Assembly (NCBI RefSeq): GCF_029392095.1 | Contig: NZ_CP113930.1 | Coordinates: forward strand, 1,302,001 to 1,366,000 | DNA: 64,000 nt | Direction: 5' to 3' | Source: Lactobacillus sp. ESL0700 | GTDB lineage: Bacteria > Bacillota > Bacilli > Lactobacillales > Lactobacillaceae | In this document: one piece after another, positions 53,282 through 61,911 of the stretch | How positions within the stretch are numbered: the stretch's first letter is position 1 | Layout of the letters: each line of letters begins with the position of its first letter | The notes under the pieces: model-generated | Told to the model about the DNA's origin: nothing | Database searches by the model: none | Seen by the model: the letters and a program-made list of their open reading frames with translations, nothing else | Position numbers and translations under genes: made by a program

Positions 53282-54124
53282 TTAACCTGCGTATTCTCTC
53301 ATCAATTGCGGCAATAATGCGCTGACTTTAGTTGGCCGAACCACGTAATCCTTTTGGGCAATTCGATCACCAGCAAGCGAATGAAGATAAACAGCAGCTA
53401 AGACCGTAGCAATTTCATTACCAAACTGCGCGCAAAAGCCGCCAATTATCCCAGCAAGTGTATCGCCCATCCCGCCCGTCGCCATTCCAGGATTGCCTAA
53501 CGGATTGACGTAAACACTGCCGTCGGCGCAATAAACATGCGTATGATTCGATTTCAAAACCAAAATTGCGTTCTGCTGCGGAAAAAGTTCATTTAATGCC
53601 GTTAAATTAGCACTGTCGGTTTGAAAGGCAATCTTTATTTGGCTCAAGCGTTGCCACTCCATTTGGTGCGGTGTCAAAATGATTTGACCGACATGCTGCG
53701 GAATTAAATTGTGCTGCTTGGCAATTAAATCAAGACCGCTGGCATCTAAAACTAACGTCTGCTTCTCAGTTAAATTAGCGCACAAGACCTGCATTAATTC
53801 TTGAGCAAAATTGCTGAGCCCCAGTCCCGGACCACAGACAATAACATCCATCTTTTTAATTAGCGCGGATAAATCATGATCGCGCCAATCGATGTACATC
53901 ACTTCGGGATCACGCGCGTGCAAGGCTGACAGATTAAGCGAATGTGTCGCCACTGCTACAAGCCCCGCGCCGCTGTTTAAAACGCCTTCGGCGCTCATAA
54001 TTATTGCACCGCCATAATTTTCACAGCCGCCGATTAATAATACGCGTCCGTAATTGCCTTTATGGGTATCGCTGCGTCTTTTTTTGATTACTTTAGTTAA
54101 AATATCTGCTGAAATTGCTGTCAC
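53282..54124 (-). CDS. nnrD: ADP-dependent NAD(P)H-hydrate dehydratase
   Basis: 280 residues, starting at GTG (54124) seven bases after GGAGG. Ribokinase-like fold with GRVLLIGGCENYGGAIIMSA, VCGPGLGL, ILTPHQMEW and GNPGMATGGMGDTLAGIIGGF. Repairs hydrated NAD(P)H. No epimerase domain (NnrE) is fused here, unlike some homologues. Three bases follow the dacA stop. Confidence 0.92.
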   Translation of the reverse strand: MTAISADILTKVIKKRRSDTHKGNYGRVLLIGGCENYGGAIIMSAEGVLNSGAGLVAVATHSLNLSALHARDPEVMYIDWRDHDLSALIKKMDVIVCGPGLGLSNFAQELMQVLCANLTEKQTLVLDASGLDLIAKQHNLIPQHVGQIILTPHQMEWQRLSQIKIAFQTDSANLTALNELFPQQNAILVLKSNHTHVYCADGSVYVNPLGNPGMATGGMGDTLAGIIGGFCAQFGNEIATVLAAVYLHSLAGDRIAQKDYVVRPTKVSALLPQLMREYAG

Positions 54125-54127
54125 TTT

Positions 54128-55417
54128 TTAACCTCCAAAAAGCCAACGCCAGAAGCGAACTAAAAAGTTAACCCTCGTCGTCCCCTGAAATGCCTTGGCT
54201 GGCAGGCGAACACCACTAGGATTAGTCAGCGAAATTAACGGGGTCCTGCCCGCTTTAAACAGATAATTTGTTGCTATCTGTCCGATTTTTACAGGTGCCT
54301 CAACCTGGTCATCGGCTAATTCAATGTGCAGCTTTGCACCGTTAATCGGTGCCCAGACCTCGCTATTTTCTTTCATGCCAATATTAATTTGCCGCGCCTT
54401 GCCGTTATGAACTTTCATCCTGGTTAGACCCGTGATTACTTCGTTTTTGGTAAAAATAATCGGCCGATAAGTACGGTAAAGATAGCTTAATAGCTCTTTA
54501 GTCTGAACAAAACGCGACGGGTCGCTGCCATCACGGTGCGCGGCACCCATTACAACGGTAATAATTCGGGCACCGTTATGCTTGGCCGTTGCGATAAAGC
54601 AGGCGCCAGCTGCATCAGTTGTCCCAGTCTTTAAACCGTCAACTTTTAACTGAGGATTATATTGCGCTAAGCCCTTAAGCATCCAGTTAAAGTTCACCAT
54701 TGCCGTTCGCGCATTCTGATCTATAAAGTCCAACCGAGCAATCTTGGCCGTCTTAATAACTTGCGGAAAATCCGTGAGTAAATGCTGGCCAACAATTGCC
54801 ATGTCCTTAGCTGAGAGTTCATTTTCAGCCTGGCTGGCGGCACCCGGATAAGCATCGGCACCCACATCTTTATTCGGCAGGCCACAACTAGTATAAATTT
54901 GCGCATCATTAATCTGCCATTTAATCAGTTGCTGCCGCATCTTTTTGACAAACGGCTCCTGGGCGCCGCTGACAGCTTGCCCTAATAGCATCGCGGCACC
55001 ATTAGCTGACTCAATCAAAGTCGCCTGATATAGCTGCTTAATGCTGTATTCGTGGCCCACATGCAGGGGCACGTTGGAAAAATCCTTGTTGTTGGCCACC
55101 CGGATAATCGCATCAGTTGGCTTTACCTTACTTTGCCACGTTAATTTTCCCTCTTTAATTGCCGTTAAAGTCAAATAAACCGTAATCAGCTTGGTCATCG
55201 AAGCAATCGGCAGCGGCTGATTAATATTCTTGCCGTACAATAACTGACCGGTCTTGCTATCAATCGCAATCGCCGACTTAACATTTAAATTCAACTGGTT
55301 AGTATGATAATCATTTGGCACCTGAGTTGCCGCAGAAACCGGCGCTACCGGCAACATCAGTAACACAACTGCTGCCAAAGCAACAATAATTCTGTTAAAT
55401 TTATGCTTAAAAGTCAT
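54128..55417 (-). CDS. dacA: D-alanyl-D-alanine carboxypeptidase (PBP5/DacA family)
   Basis: 429 residues. Signal peptide about 1-30 (VALAAVVLLMLPVAPVSAA); active-site motifs SMTKL (SxxK), ESANGAAML (SxN) and KTGTTDAAGA (KTG). C-terminal beta domain and a short amphipathic end (FLVRFWRWLFGG) that probably attaches the enzyme to the membrane outer face. Trims stem peptides of peptidoglycan. AGGAGGATTT before the ATG. Confidence 0.95.
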   Translation of the reverse strand: MTFKHKFNRIIVALAAVVLLMLPVAPVSAATQVPNDYHTNQLNLNVKSAIAIDSKTGQLLYGKNINQPLPIASMTKLITVYLTLTAIKEGKLTWQSKVKPTDAIIRVANNKDFSNVPLHVGHEYSIKQLYQATLIESANGAAMLLGQAVSGAQEPFVKKMRQQLIKWQINDAQIYTSCGLPNKDVGADAYPGAASQAENELSAKDMAIVGQHLLTDFPQVIKTAKIARLDFIDQNARTAMVNFNWMLKGLAQYNPQLKVDGLKTGTTDAAGACFIATAKHNGARIITVVMGAAHRDGSDPSRFVQTKELLSYLYRTYRPIIFTKNEVITGLTRMKVHNGKARQINIGMKENSEVWAPINGAKLHIELADDQVEAPVKIGQIATNYLFKAGRTPLISLTNPSGVRLPAKAFQGTTRVNFLVRFWRWLFGG

Positions 55418-55465
55418 AAATCCTCCTTAATCAGAAAAAAATTTTAGATATTTTCTGTTTTATGC

Positions 55466-55493
55466 TTACATTTTACCAAATTTTTGGTATTAT
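55466..55493 (+). promoter_or_regulatory. tRNA-Leu promoter
   Basis: TTACAT (55466-55471), 16-base spacer, TATTAT (55488-55493), 24 bases before the tRNA 5' end. Confidence 0.6.
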
Positions 55494-55517
55494 TATTACT
55501 GTGCTAAAAATATTTAA

Positions 55518-55601
55518 GCCCCGATGGCGGAATTGGCAGACGCGCAGCGTTCAGGTCGCTGTTTAGGCAACTAAGTGAAAGTTCGAATCTTTTTCGGGGC
55601 A
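55518..55601 (+). tRNA. trnL: tRNA-Leu (anticodon CAG)
   Basis: Acceptor stem GCCCCGA (55518-55524) pairs with TCGGGGC (55594-55600). Anticodon stem CAGCG/CGCTG encloses loop TTCAGGT, giving CAG, which reads CUG. Extra arm TTTAG/CTAAG is the long variable arm of leucine tRNAs. T loop TTCGAAT. The discriminator is A; CCA is not encoded. Confidence 0.93.
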
Positions 55602-55606
55602 TTTTT

Positions 55607-55639
55607 AAAAGCTAATCTGTAAGGATTGGCTTTTTTTAT
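55607..55639 (+). terminator. Terminator after tRNA-Leu
   Basis: AAGCTAATC (55609-55617) pairs with GATTGGCTT (one G-U), followed by a T-run to 55637. Confidence 0.8.
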
Positions 55640-55668
55640 AACCTAAATCATGGTAAAGGAGCAGAATA

Positions 55669-55890
55669 ATGCAAAAACATTTAACAAAATCGCGCGACAA
55701 AATTTTGACTGGTGTCTTAGGTGGCATCGCTGAATATTTCGATTGGGACAAGGCTTGGACAAGAATTGCCGGCGGTGCCCTGATTTGCTTTACTGGTTGG
55801 GGTCTAATACTTTATATTATTGCTGCCTTTGCAATTCCAGAGCATAACCGCCCCGATAATATCCCTAATGGTGAATATCATAAGCATTGA
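55669..55890 (+). CDS. PspC-domain protein
   Basis: 73 residues: KILTGVLGGIAEYFDWDKAW, then a hydrophobic segment (GALICFTGWGLILYIIAAFAI). This is the short PspC form found in Firmicutes, tied to membrane stress in other bacteria. AAGGAGCAGAATA precedes the ATG. Between tRNA-Leu and a candidate small RNA; function here unknown. Confidence 0.85.
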   Translation: MQKHLTKSRDKILTGVLGGIAEYFDWDKAWTRIAGGALICFTGWGLILYIIAAFAIPEHNRPDNIPNGEYHKH

Positions 55891-55915
55891 GTTATTAGCT
55901 ATCTAAGTATTATGG

Positions 55916-56013
55916 TACAATAGAATTCCTTGGCAGGGGCGTACAAAGCAGCTTTGATGCTATTTTGTAACCAAAAAAGACGCTATCACAATTACGTGAT
56001 AACGTCTTTTTTT
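55916..56013 (+). ncRNA. Candidate small structured RNA
   Basis: An extended -10 (TGGTACAAT, 55913-55921) is followed by about 85 bases with no useful reading frame. The RNA would contain a hairpin TACAAAGCA...TGC-TAT-TTTGTA (about 55942-55969) and then a strong terminator stem. A -35 is not obvious. The terminator is shared with the converging gene, so its presence alone does not prove the RNA. Confidence 0.4.
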
Positions 56014-56014
56014 A
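55973..56014. terminator. Bidirectional terminator
   Basis: AAAGACGCTATCAC pairs with GTGATAACGTCTTT (one mismatch), flanked by A and T runs; shared by the plus-strand region and the MurJ-like gene on the minus strand. Confidence 0.9.
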
Positions 56015-57655
56015 TGCTCGAATATGTAATTTTCTTAAAATCGGAACAATCTTGTCACCTAAAATCTTTTGCGCTAAGTCAGACTTAATTGCCGCAAAGA
56101 CATAGAAGATGCCACCAACAAGAACGGAAACAGCAACAATCAATAGTGCTTGCAAACGAACTGCGGGATTTAATACAAGTTCCATAGCCTTTTCAACTAC
56201 TATCACAAGTAGAAACATAATTACAGAAAATGAAGTAATGCCGATAAACCGCCGGCTGGTCCGACTGCTATTAAAGTCATAACTCACTTGCAAATGCTTC
56301 AGGGCCAAGAAAATAATAACTAGCATCCCCAAATTAGTGGCTACTAACGGGCCATAAATTTTAAAAACATACACCATTGGGTACTGCGCGATAATTTTAA
56401 TTATCAGCCCGAGCACAAGATATTTTATTGCCAGACCATTTTCTGATAATCCTTGCAAGATAGCCATTAAAACGGTAAATAGCCCCAGCGAAATCGCTGT
56501 AAAGGATGACAAATATAAAACATCTGCGCCCAACTTGTCATAACCATAAAAAATGGTGTAAATCGGTGTCGCTATTGCTGCCATCCCAAATGCTGCTGGG
56601 ATCATCACGAACAAAAATAGGTCTAGCGTGTTACCAATTTGCTTTGAAATACCGTGAAAATCGTGCTTGGCATGGGCTGCTGACAGTAGTGGAATTGCTG
56701 TAACTGCCATTGCACTAGCTAGGGAGACAATAATCATGATTAACTTATTCGCATTAAGCGCGAACAACGCATACCAAGTTTCAATTGTGTTGTAACGAGC
56801 CTGCACCAAGCCTGCAATCATTGGGTGGAAAGTATACTGGTCAACTAAATAGAATAGCTGAATTCCCGCATCAATAATAATGAACGGAATTGCCTGAGCG
56901 ATGATTTCACCAAACAGTCCCATTGTTGAAACTTCAACTTCATTGTTTGAGTTAGCAACAAGGTCATTCAACTTGTGCCGCCGCGTAAACAAAAACCAGA
57001 CTAGAATTGCGATACCAAAAACTGCCCCAATGGCCGCTGCCAAGTTTGACTGGACAACCGCATTAACAAAAGAACCGTGTTGTACTTGCATGATAATGTA
57101 TGCAGTTAATAGCATCCACACGACACGAGCAAGCTGTTCCACAAATTGGGAAACAGCCGACGGCATCATATCCGCATACCCTTGAAAATATCCCCGCATG
57201 ATACTCAAAATCGGGATAATCAAGATGGCGTAAGACAGACTGCGCATTACCGCCACTTGTCGCGGATCGCTACGTGACCCATTTGAAGCTAAGAGTGGCG
57301 AGGCAAAATACATCACAGCTGCCGAAACAATGCCTAAGACCACCATCAAAATTAGACCTTTACGAAATAATTTGCGACCAACGCCATATTCGTTAAGGGC
57401 ATTATACTTGGCGACCTGTTTAGCAACTGCTCCGGGAATTCCCGCTGTTGAAATCAAGATAAAAATACTATAAATGTTGTAACTTCTAGCCGTTAGCGCG
57501 TTAGCAATATTGCCATACGGCTGCATCCAGATAAACCACGGAATGATGTACAACGCACCCAAAATCCGTGATGTAATCGAGCCAAAAGTCATCCACGCAC
57601 TACCCTTAATGAAGGTATCCTGCGTGTTTTGCTCTTTTAAATTATTTTCTTTCAT
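56012..57655 (-). CDS. Polysaccharide-type flippase, MurJ/YtgP-like (MOP superfamily)
   Basis: 547 residues with about 14 hydrophobic segments. GSAWMTFGSITSRILGALYIIPW is the typical first helix of this family, with further conserved GIPGAVAKQVAKYNAL and LRSLSYAILIIPILSIMRGYFQGY. In Gram-positives this group includes lipid II flippases (YtgP/MurJ) and polysaccharide transporters. Its context gives no polysaccharide gene cluster, favouring a cell-wall role, but this is inference. Confidence 0.88.
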   Translation of the reverse strand: MKENNLKEQNTQDTFIKGSAWMTFGSITSRILGALYIIPWFIWMQPYGNIANALTARSYNIYSIFILISTAGIPGAVAKQVAKYNALNEYGVGRKLFRKGLILMVVLGIVSAAVMYFASPLLASNGSRSDPRQVAVMRSLSYAILIIPILSIMRGYFQGYADMMPSAVSQFVEQLARVVWMLLTAYIIMQVQHGSFVNAVVQSNLAAAIGAVFGIAILVWFLFTRRHKLNDLVANSNNEVEVSTMGLFGEIIAQAIPFIIIDAGIQLFYLVDQYTFHPMIAGLVQARYNTIETWYALFALNANKLIMIIVSLASAMAVTAIPLLSAAHAKHDFHGISKQIGNTLDLFLFVMIPAAFGMAAIATPIYTIFYGYDKLGADVLYLSSFTAISLGLFTVLMAILQGLSENGLAIKYLVLGLIIKIIAQYPMVYVFKIYGPLVATNLGMLVIIFLALKHLQVSYDFNSSRTSRRFIGITSFSVIMFLLVIVVEKAMELVLNPAVRLQALLIVAVSVLVGGIFYVFAAIKSDLAQKILGDKIVPILRKLHIRA

Positions 57656-57752
57656 TAATTTTCCCTAAATCTAGTGTACTAACTATCCTATTTTGCAAGC
57701 AAAGCTAATAATTCTCAATCACATAGCTATTCATTTTAGGAAAAATTAAATT

Positions 57753-60167
57753 TTATTTGGCAACAATGTTAACAATCTTATTCGGTACAACGATAACCTT
57801 TTTAACATCTTTACCAGCTAAGAATTTTTGCACATGTGGCAATGCCAAAGCTTGCTCTTGCAATTCATCTTTAGCTGTATCTTTAGCAGCATTGAAATTG
57901 CCACGCAACTTGCCGTTTACTTGAACCATAATCTCTACGGTTGATTCAACTAACTTAGCTGGATCATAAGTTGGCCACTTAGCAAAGGTGACTGATTGGT
58001 CATGACCCATGATTTGCCAGATTTCTTCCATCATGTGAGGTGCAACTGGTGCCATCAGAGTAATGAGGCCTTCTGCGTATTCCCGTGGAATTGTCTTAGC
58101 CTTTTGAGCCGCATTAACAAAGACCATCATTTGTGAAATTGCGGTGTTAAAGTGCAAAGCCTCAAAGTCTTCGGTTACCTTCTTAACAGTTTCTGCGTAT
58201 ACCTTGTCCAGAGTACCGTCATTTTCGGCAACGATGTTTTCTTGTGGGATTGCCTTCAAGTCCAAATCGTTTACAAATAGGCGCCAAACGCGATCCAAGA
58301 ACTTCTTAGTTGAAGCAGGACCATTGTCATCCCAGTCAATTGAGGCATCTAATGGACCCATGAACATTTCGTAAGTTCTCAGGCTGTCTGCGCCGTATTC
58401 ATCAATCACATCGTCTGGATTAACAACGTTGCCTTTAGACTTAGACATCTTCTCGTGGTTCTTTAAAATCAAACCTTGATTGTATAGACGCTGGAACGGT
58501 TCTTCATTTGGTACAACACCCAAGTCGTAGAGAACCATGTTCCAAAAACGTGCATAGAGCAAGTGCCGTACTGCGTGTTCTGCCCCACCAATGTACAAGT
58601 CAACTGGTAACCACTTCTTAAGCAAGTCGTAGTCAGCGAGCTTTTGGTCATTATGTGGATCAACGTAACGGATAAAGTACCATGATGAACCAGCCCAGTT
58701 AGGCATCGTATTGGTCTCTCGTTTACCCTTGCGGCCATTTTCATCAACAACGTTAACCCAATCAGTCAAGTTAACAAGCGGACTTTCAGGAGTTCCTGAA
58801 GGCTTAATATCAGTTGCATGTGGCAAGACTAATGGTAATTGGTCTTCTGGAACTAACGTAGTTTCGCCATCTTCCCAATGAATAACAGGAATTGGTTCAC
58901 CCCAGTAACGTTGGCGACTGAATTCCCAGTCACGCAACTTGTAGTTGACCTTCTTTTCACCAACATTGTGTTCTTCAAGCCAAGCTACGATTTTCTTCTT
59001 CGCATCTTCGACCTTTAAGCCGTTTAAAAATTCGGAATCAAAGTGGACACCATCGCCAGTGTAAGCTTCCTTAGTGATGTCGCCACCCTTAATAACTGGC
59101 TTAATTGGCAAGTCAAACTTCTTAGCGAATTCATAATCACGGTCATCATGTGCTGGAACGGCCATTACTGCACCAGTACCATAAGTTGCCAAAACGTAAT
59201 CTGAAATCCAAATTGGAATTTCTTCATCGTTAACCGGATTAATTGCGTATGCACCAGTGAAGACACCAGTCTTATTCTTGTTCAAGTCAGTTCTTTCCAA
59301 ATCAGACTTGGATTCGATGTCCTTAACGTATGCTTCAACATCTGCCTTGTGGTCAGCTGTGGTGATTTTTTCAACCAATTTGTTCTCTGGTGCTAAAACC
59401 GCATAGCTAGCACCAAATAAGGTATCAGGACGAGTGGTAAAAATGTCAAAGGTCTGATCAGAATTCTTAATTTTGAACGTAACTTGGGCACCAACTGAAC
59501 GACCAATCCAGTTACGTTGCATTTCCTTAACGTTTTCCGGCCAATCAAGCTTGTCAAGACCAGCAAGTAAACGGTCAGCGTAAGCCGTAATCTTCAGCAT
59601 CCATTGCTTCATATTACGACGATAAATTGGAAAGCCGCCCCGTTCTGTCTTACCGTCAACAATGTCTTCATTCGCAACAACTGTCCCTAAATCCGGTGAC
59701 CAGTTAACCGGTACTTCAGCTTCATAAGCCAGACCATGCTTGTACATTTGTTCAAATGTCCATTGCGTCCACTTATAATATTTTGGATCACAAGTTGCAA
59801 GTTCACGATCCCAATCGTAAGAAAAGCCAAGCTTGTGCAGCTGCTTTTTGAAAGTAGCGATATTTTCCTTAGTAACAACAGCCGGATCTTTACCCGTCTT
59901 TAACGCATATTGTTCTGTTGGCAAACCAAAGGCATCCCAACCCATTGGATAAAGAACGTTATAGCCCTGTGCCCGCTTCATTCTGGCAGTAATATCAGTT
60001 GCTGTATAACCTTCTGGATGACCAACGTGCAATCCCTTACCAGATGGAAATGGAAACATGTCCATGACATAATAATTTTTCTTCTTCGGATCGCTGCCCG
60101 TTTTGAAAGTTTTATTTTTGGCCCAATAATCTTGCCATTTTTTTTCGACAACTTTGTGATTGTACAT
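57753..60167 (-). CDS. leuS: Leucyl-tRNA synthetase
   Basis: 804 residues from the ATG at 60167, six bases after GAGGTGA. HIGH-type motif [15 protein letters not shown]1 editing domain (about 220-410), KMSKS motif [13 protein letters not shown]-terminal anticodon-binding region. Charges tRNA-Leu and edits isoleucine/valine errors. Preceded by a T-box leader; the tRNA-Leu gene lies 2.1 kb downstream on the opposite strand. Confidence 0.97.
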   Translation of the reverse strand: MYNHKVVEKKWQDYWAKNKTFKTGSDPKKKNYYVMDMFPFPSGKGLHVGHPEGYTATDITARMKRAQGYNVLYPMGWDAFGLPTEQYALKTGKDPAVVTKENIATFKKQLHKLGFSYDWDRELATCDPKYYKWTQWTFEQMYKHGLAYEAEVPVNWSPDLGTVVANEDIVDGKTERGGFPIYRRNMKQWMLKITAYADRLLAGLDKLDWPENVKEMQRNWIGRSVGAQVTFKIKNSDQTFDIFTTRPDTLFGASYAVLAPENKLVEKITTADHKADVEAYVKDIESKSDLERTDLNKNKTGVFTGAYAINPVNDEEIPIWISDYVLATYGTGAVMAVPAHDDRDYEFAKKFDLPIKPVIKGGDITKEAYTGDGVHFDSEFLNGLKVEDAKKKIVAWLEEHNVGEKKVNYKLRDWEFSRQRYWGEPIPVIHWEDGETTLVPEDQLPLVLPHATDIKPSGTPESPLVNLTDWVNVVDENGRKGKRETNTMPNWAGSSWYFIRYVDPHNDQKLADYDLLKKWLPVDLYIGGAEHAVRHLLYARFWNMVLYDLGVVPNEEPFQRLYNQGLILKNHEKMSKSKGNVVNPDDVIDEYGADSLRTYEMFMGPLDASIDWDDNGPASTKKFLDRVWRLFVNDLDLKAIPQENIVAENDGTLDKVYAETVKKVTEDFEALHFNTAISQMMVFVNAAQKAKTIPREYAEGLITLMAPVAPHMMEEIWQIMGHDQSVTFAKWPTYDPAKLVESTVEIMVQVNGKLRGNFNAAKDTAKDELQEQALALPHVQKFLAGKDVKKVIVVPNKIVNIVAK

Positions 60168-60182
60168 CTGCTTCACCTCATA

Positions 60183-60400
60183 AAAAAAGTCCTATGAAAC
60201 TAATCATAGGACGAATAATCGCGGTACCACCTAAGTTTCATGCCGCAGCATGACCCTCTATCGCTCCTTAACGCGGCAGCACAACGAAAGGTTTTTTCTC
60301 AGGCTCAGTTCACAATTAGTTTTTTTAGTCTTGCACCAACCGACTTTTCTCTAAGGAAAAACATCATTGCTACTAGTTCCTGACCTTTATTTTTTTATCA
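60183..60400 (-). promoter_or_regulatory. T-box leader upstream of leuS
   Basis: RNA core TAGGTGGTACCGCG (about 60218-60231) is followed by terminator GTCCTATGATTAG/TTTCATAGGAC with a U-run before leuS. Upstream Stem I region includes AGAGAAAAGTCGG. Expected to sense uncharged tRNA-Leu; specifier not resolved. Confidence 0.92.
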
Positions 60401-60406
60401 ATAATG

Positions 60407-60414
60407 ATTATAAT
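60407..60414. promoter_or_regulatory. Shared -10 region for leuS leader (minus) and PAP2 gene (plus)
   Basis: ATTATAAT reads TATAAT on the plus strand (60409-60414) and on the minus strand (60407-60412). Either could serve its own gene. Neither -35 is strong (TTTATT and TTTTTT), so strengths are unclear. Confidence 0.4.
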
Positions 60415-60453
60415 TTACCACAAATGCTAAAAAAAACAAGGGGAGAAAAACAT

Positions 60454-61092
60454 TTGAGTAATACAACACACGCTAAAAGAGACACAATTGTGCCCGCAAC
60501 AATCTTTTTGGTCATTTATGCAGTCTGGGCCATCCTAGTTTCTTCAAGCAATCAAATTATTCATCAATTTGACAATGCGATAATTGGAATTATCTGTAAT
60601 ACGAACCCAGCCAATGTTAAATTCGCAACGACTTTCACCAATTTAGGTAATACGAGTGTCATTGTGGTTGAGACGCTTATCTTATTCATTATTCTGCTGG
60701 TTTTTAAAAAATACGCCTATGCCTTTTTCACGGCGGGAACCATGATTGCAGCCAATGGCTATAACTGGATTATCAAACACGCAATTGCCCGCCACCGACC
60801 ATATGTACACCACTTGGTTGCCGCTCACGGCTATAGTTTCCCATCTGGCCATTCTGTCGGAAGTGCTACTTTATTCGGGATTTTAATCGTCCTAACTATT
60901 TTATTAATCAAGAACAAGGCTGCTAAAACAGTTCTGTGCATTATCTGGGCTTGTTTTCCATTATTAATTGGCTACACCAGAATTTTCACGCATGTTCATT
61001 ATCCGTCAGATGTTCTCGGTGGCTTCTTAGAAGGAATTACCTTTGTCTTAATCGGTTATTCCTTCTTGTATCATTACTACCTAAAAGAATAA
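60454..61092 (+). CDS. PAP2-family membrane phosphatase
   Basis: 212 residues starting at TTG (60454), eight bases after GGGGAG; upstream in-frame ATGs at 60367 and 60424 fall in the promoter or before this site. Five to six membrane segments. PAP2 motifs: KHAIARHRP, PSGHSVGS and TRIFTHVHYPSD, with the catalytic His residues. Likely dephosphorylates lipid phosphates such as undecaprenyl pyrophosphate or phosphatidate at the outer membrane face. Only the family is certain. Confidence 0.9.
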   Translation: MSNTTHAKRDTIVPATIFLVIYAVWAILVSSSNQIIHQFDNAIIGIICNTNPANVKFATTFTNLGNTSVIVVETLILFIILLVFKKYAYAFFTAGTMIAANGYNWIIKHAIARHRPYVHHLVAAHGYSFPSGHSVGSATLFGILIVLTILLIKNKAAKTVLCIIWACFPLLIGYTRIFTHVHYPSDVLGGFLEGITFVLIGYSFLYHYYLKE

Positions 61093-61101
61093 ACCGCTAA
61101 C

Positions 61102-61131
61102 AAAAAAGTCGACTAACGTCGGCTTTTTTTA
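61102..61131. terminator. Bidirectional terminator between PAP2 and PAS genes
   Basis: AGTCGAC-TAAC-GTCGGCT with A and T runs (61107-61130). Confidence 0.82.
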
Positions 61132-61785
61132 TTTAGGTGATGCTTCAGAAATTGCATCAATAATGTCATCTTTAGATTTTTGTGACGTTGCCCCAGTATA
61201 TGTATCAACTTTAGCATCAGGATCCTTAATGATTTTCTGGCCTGTCTTTTTAAGGTACCAATCAACTAGGGGCTTCATATCAAAGACCTGTTCGTTAACT
61301 CCCCGATACTCGCCATCGCTGTTGTACACGCCGCAATAGTAATGAACAAAGTATTCGTCAGGATTACTGGTTGGCATCGGAATTTTAGCAATTTTCTTTT
61401 TGCCGGATTTTAACAGATCAACGACCGCAGCAACATTTTTCTGTACCTTTTCTGGGTGACAAACGCCTAGAGGGTTACCCAGCTGCGCTTTCTTTGGTTT
61501 GCGATTAGCTAAAGACGGCATTGTTGCGTCATTGAAATATAAAAACTGATTATTTTCATCAACAAATGCCATCTCGGAAATGACTGCGTTCAAAAAATCC
61601 TCTAATTGATTAACCGTTAATAAACCGGTTTTTAATTTAACATAAGTATCTCCAGAAACCGCGTTTACCTTTTCGGCAGCTTTATCTAGCCAATCATCAT
61701 CGGTCATTGCTACATCATTCACCGTATTATTGGTTGGATTTTGACCCGCTAATTTTTCAATAGCCTGTTTTGTGTTTTTATCCAT
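61129..61785 (-). CDS. PAS-domain protein with C-terminal flavinylation-like motif
   Basis: 218 residues, no signal peptide or membrane segment. Residues about 65-180 look like the PAS domain of DUF438-type proteins: FLNAVISEMAFVDENNQFLY, GVCHPEKVQKNVAAVVDLL, EYFVHYYCGVYNSDGEYRG. The tail carries VDTYTGATSQKSKDDIIDAI, which resembles the DxxSGAT(S/T) site where ApbE attaches FMN in FMN_bind domains, but the rest of that domain is absent. AAGGAGATAAT upstream of the ATG. A redox or ligand sensor is possible; function unknown. Confidence 0.72.
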   Translation of the reverse strand: MDKNTKQAIEKLAGQNPTNNTVNDVAMTDDDWLDKAAEKVNAVSGDTYVKLKTGLLTVNQLEDFLNAVISEMAFVDENNQFLYFNDATMPSLANRKPKKAQLGNPLGVCHPEKVQKNVAAVVDLLKSGKKKIAKIPMPTSNPDEYFVHYYCGVYNSDGEYRGVNEQVFDMKPLVDWYLKKTGQKIIKDPDAKVDTYTGATSQKSKDDIIDAISEASPK

Positions 61786-61856
61786 ATAATTATCTCCTTA
61801 CTAAATTGGCAATAATTATAAGTGCAATTTATTCCTAAAGCAATACCAAATTTAAG

Positions 61857-61899
61857 CAAAAAAAGGCCAACAACTTTTAATTAAATTGTTGGCCCTTTT
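61857..61899 (-). terminator. Terminator after the DHA2 exporter gene
   Basis: RNA GGGCCAACAA pairs with TTGTTGGCC, loop of about 12, followed by seven U. Confidence 0.9.
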
Positions 61900-61911
61900 A
61901 AATAAACCTAT

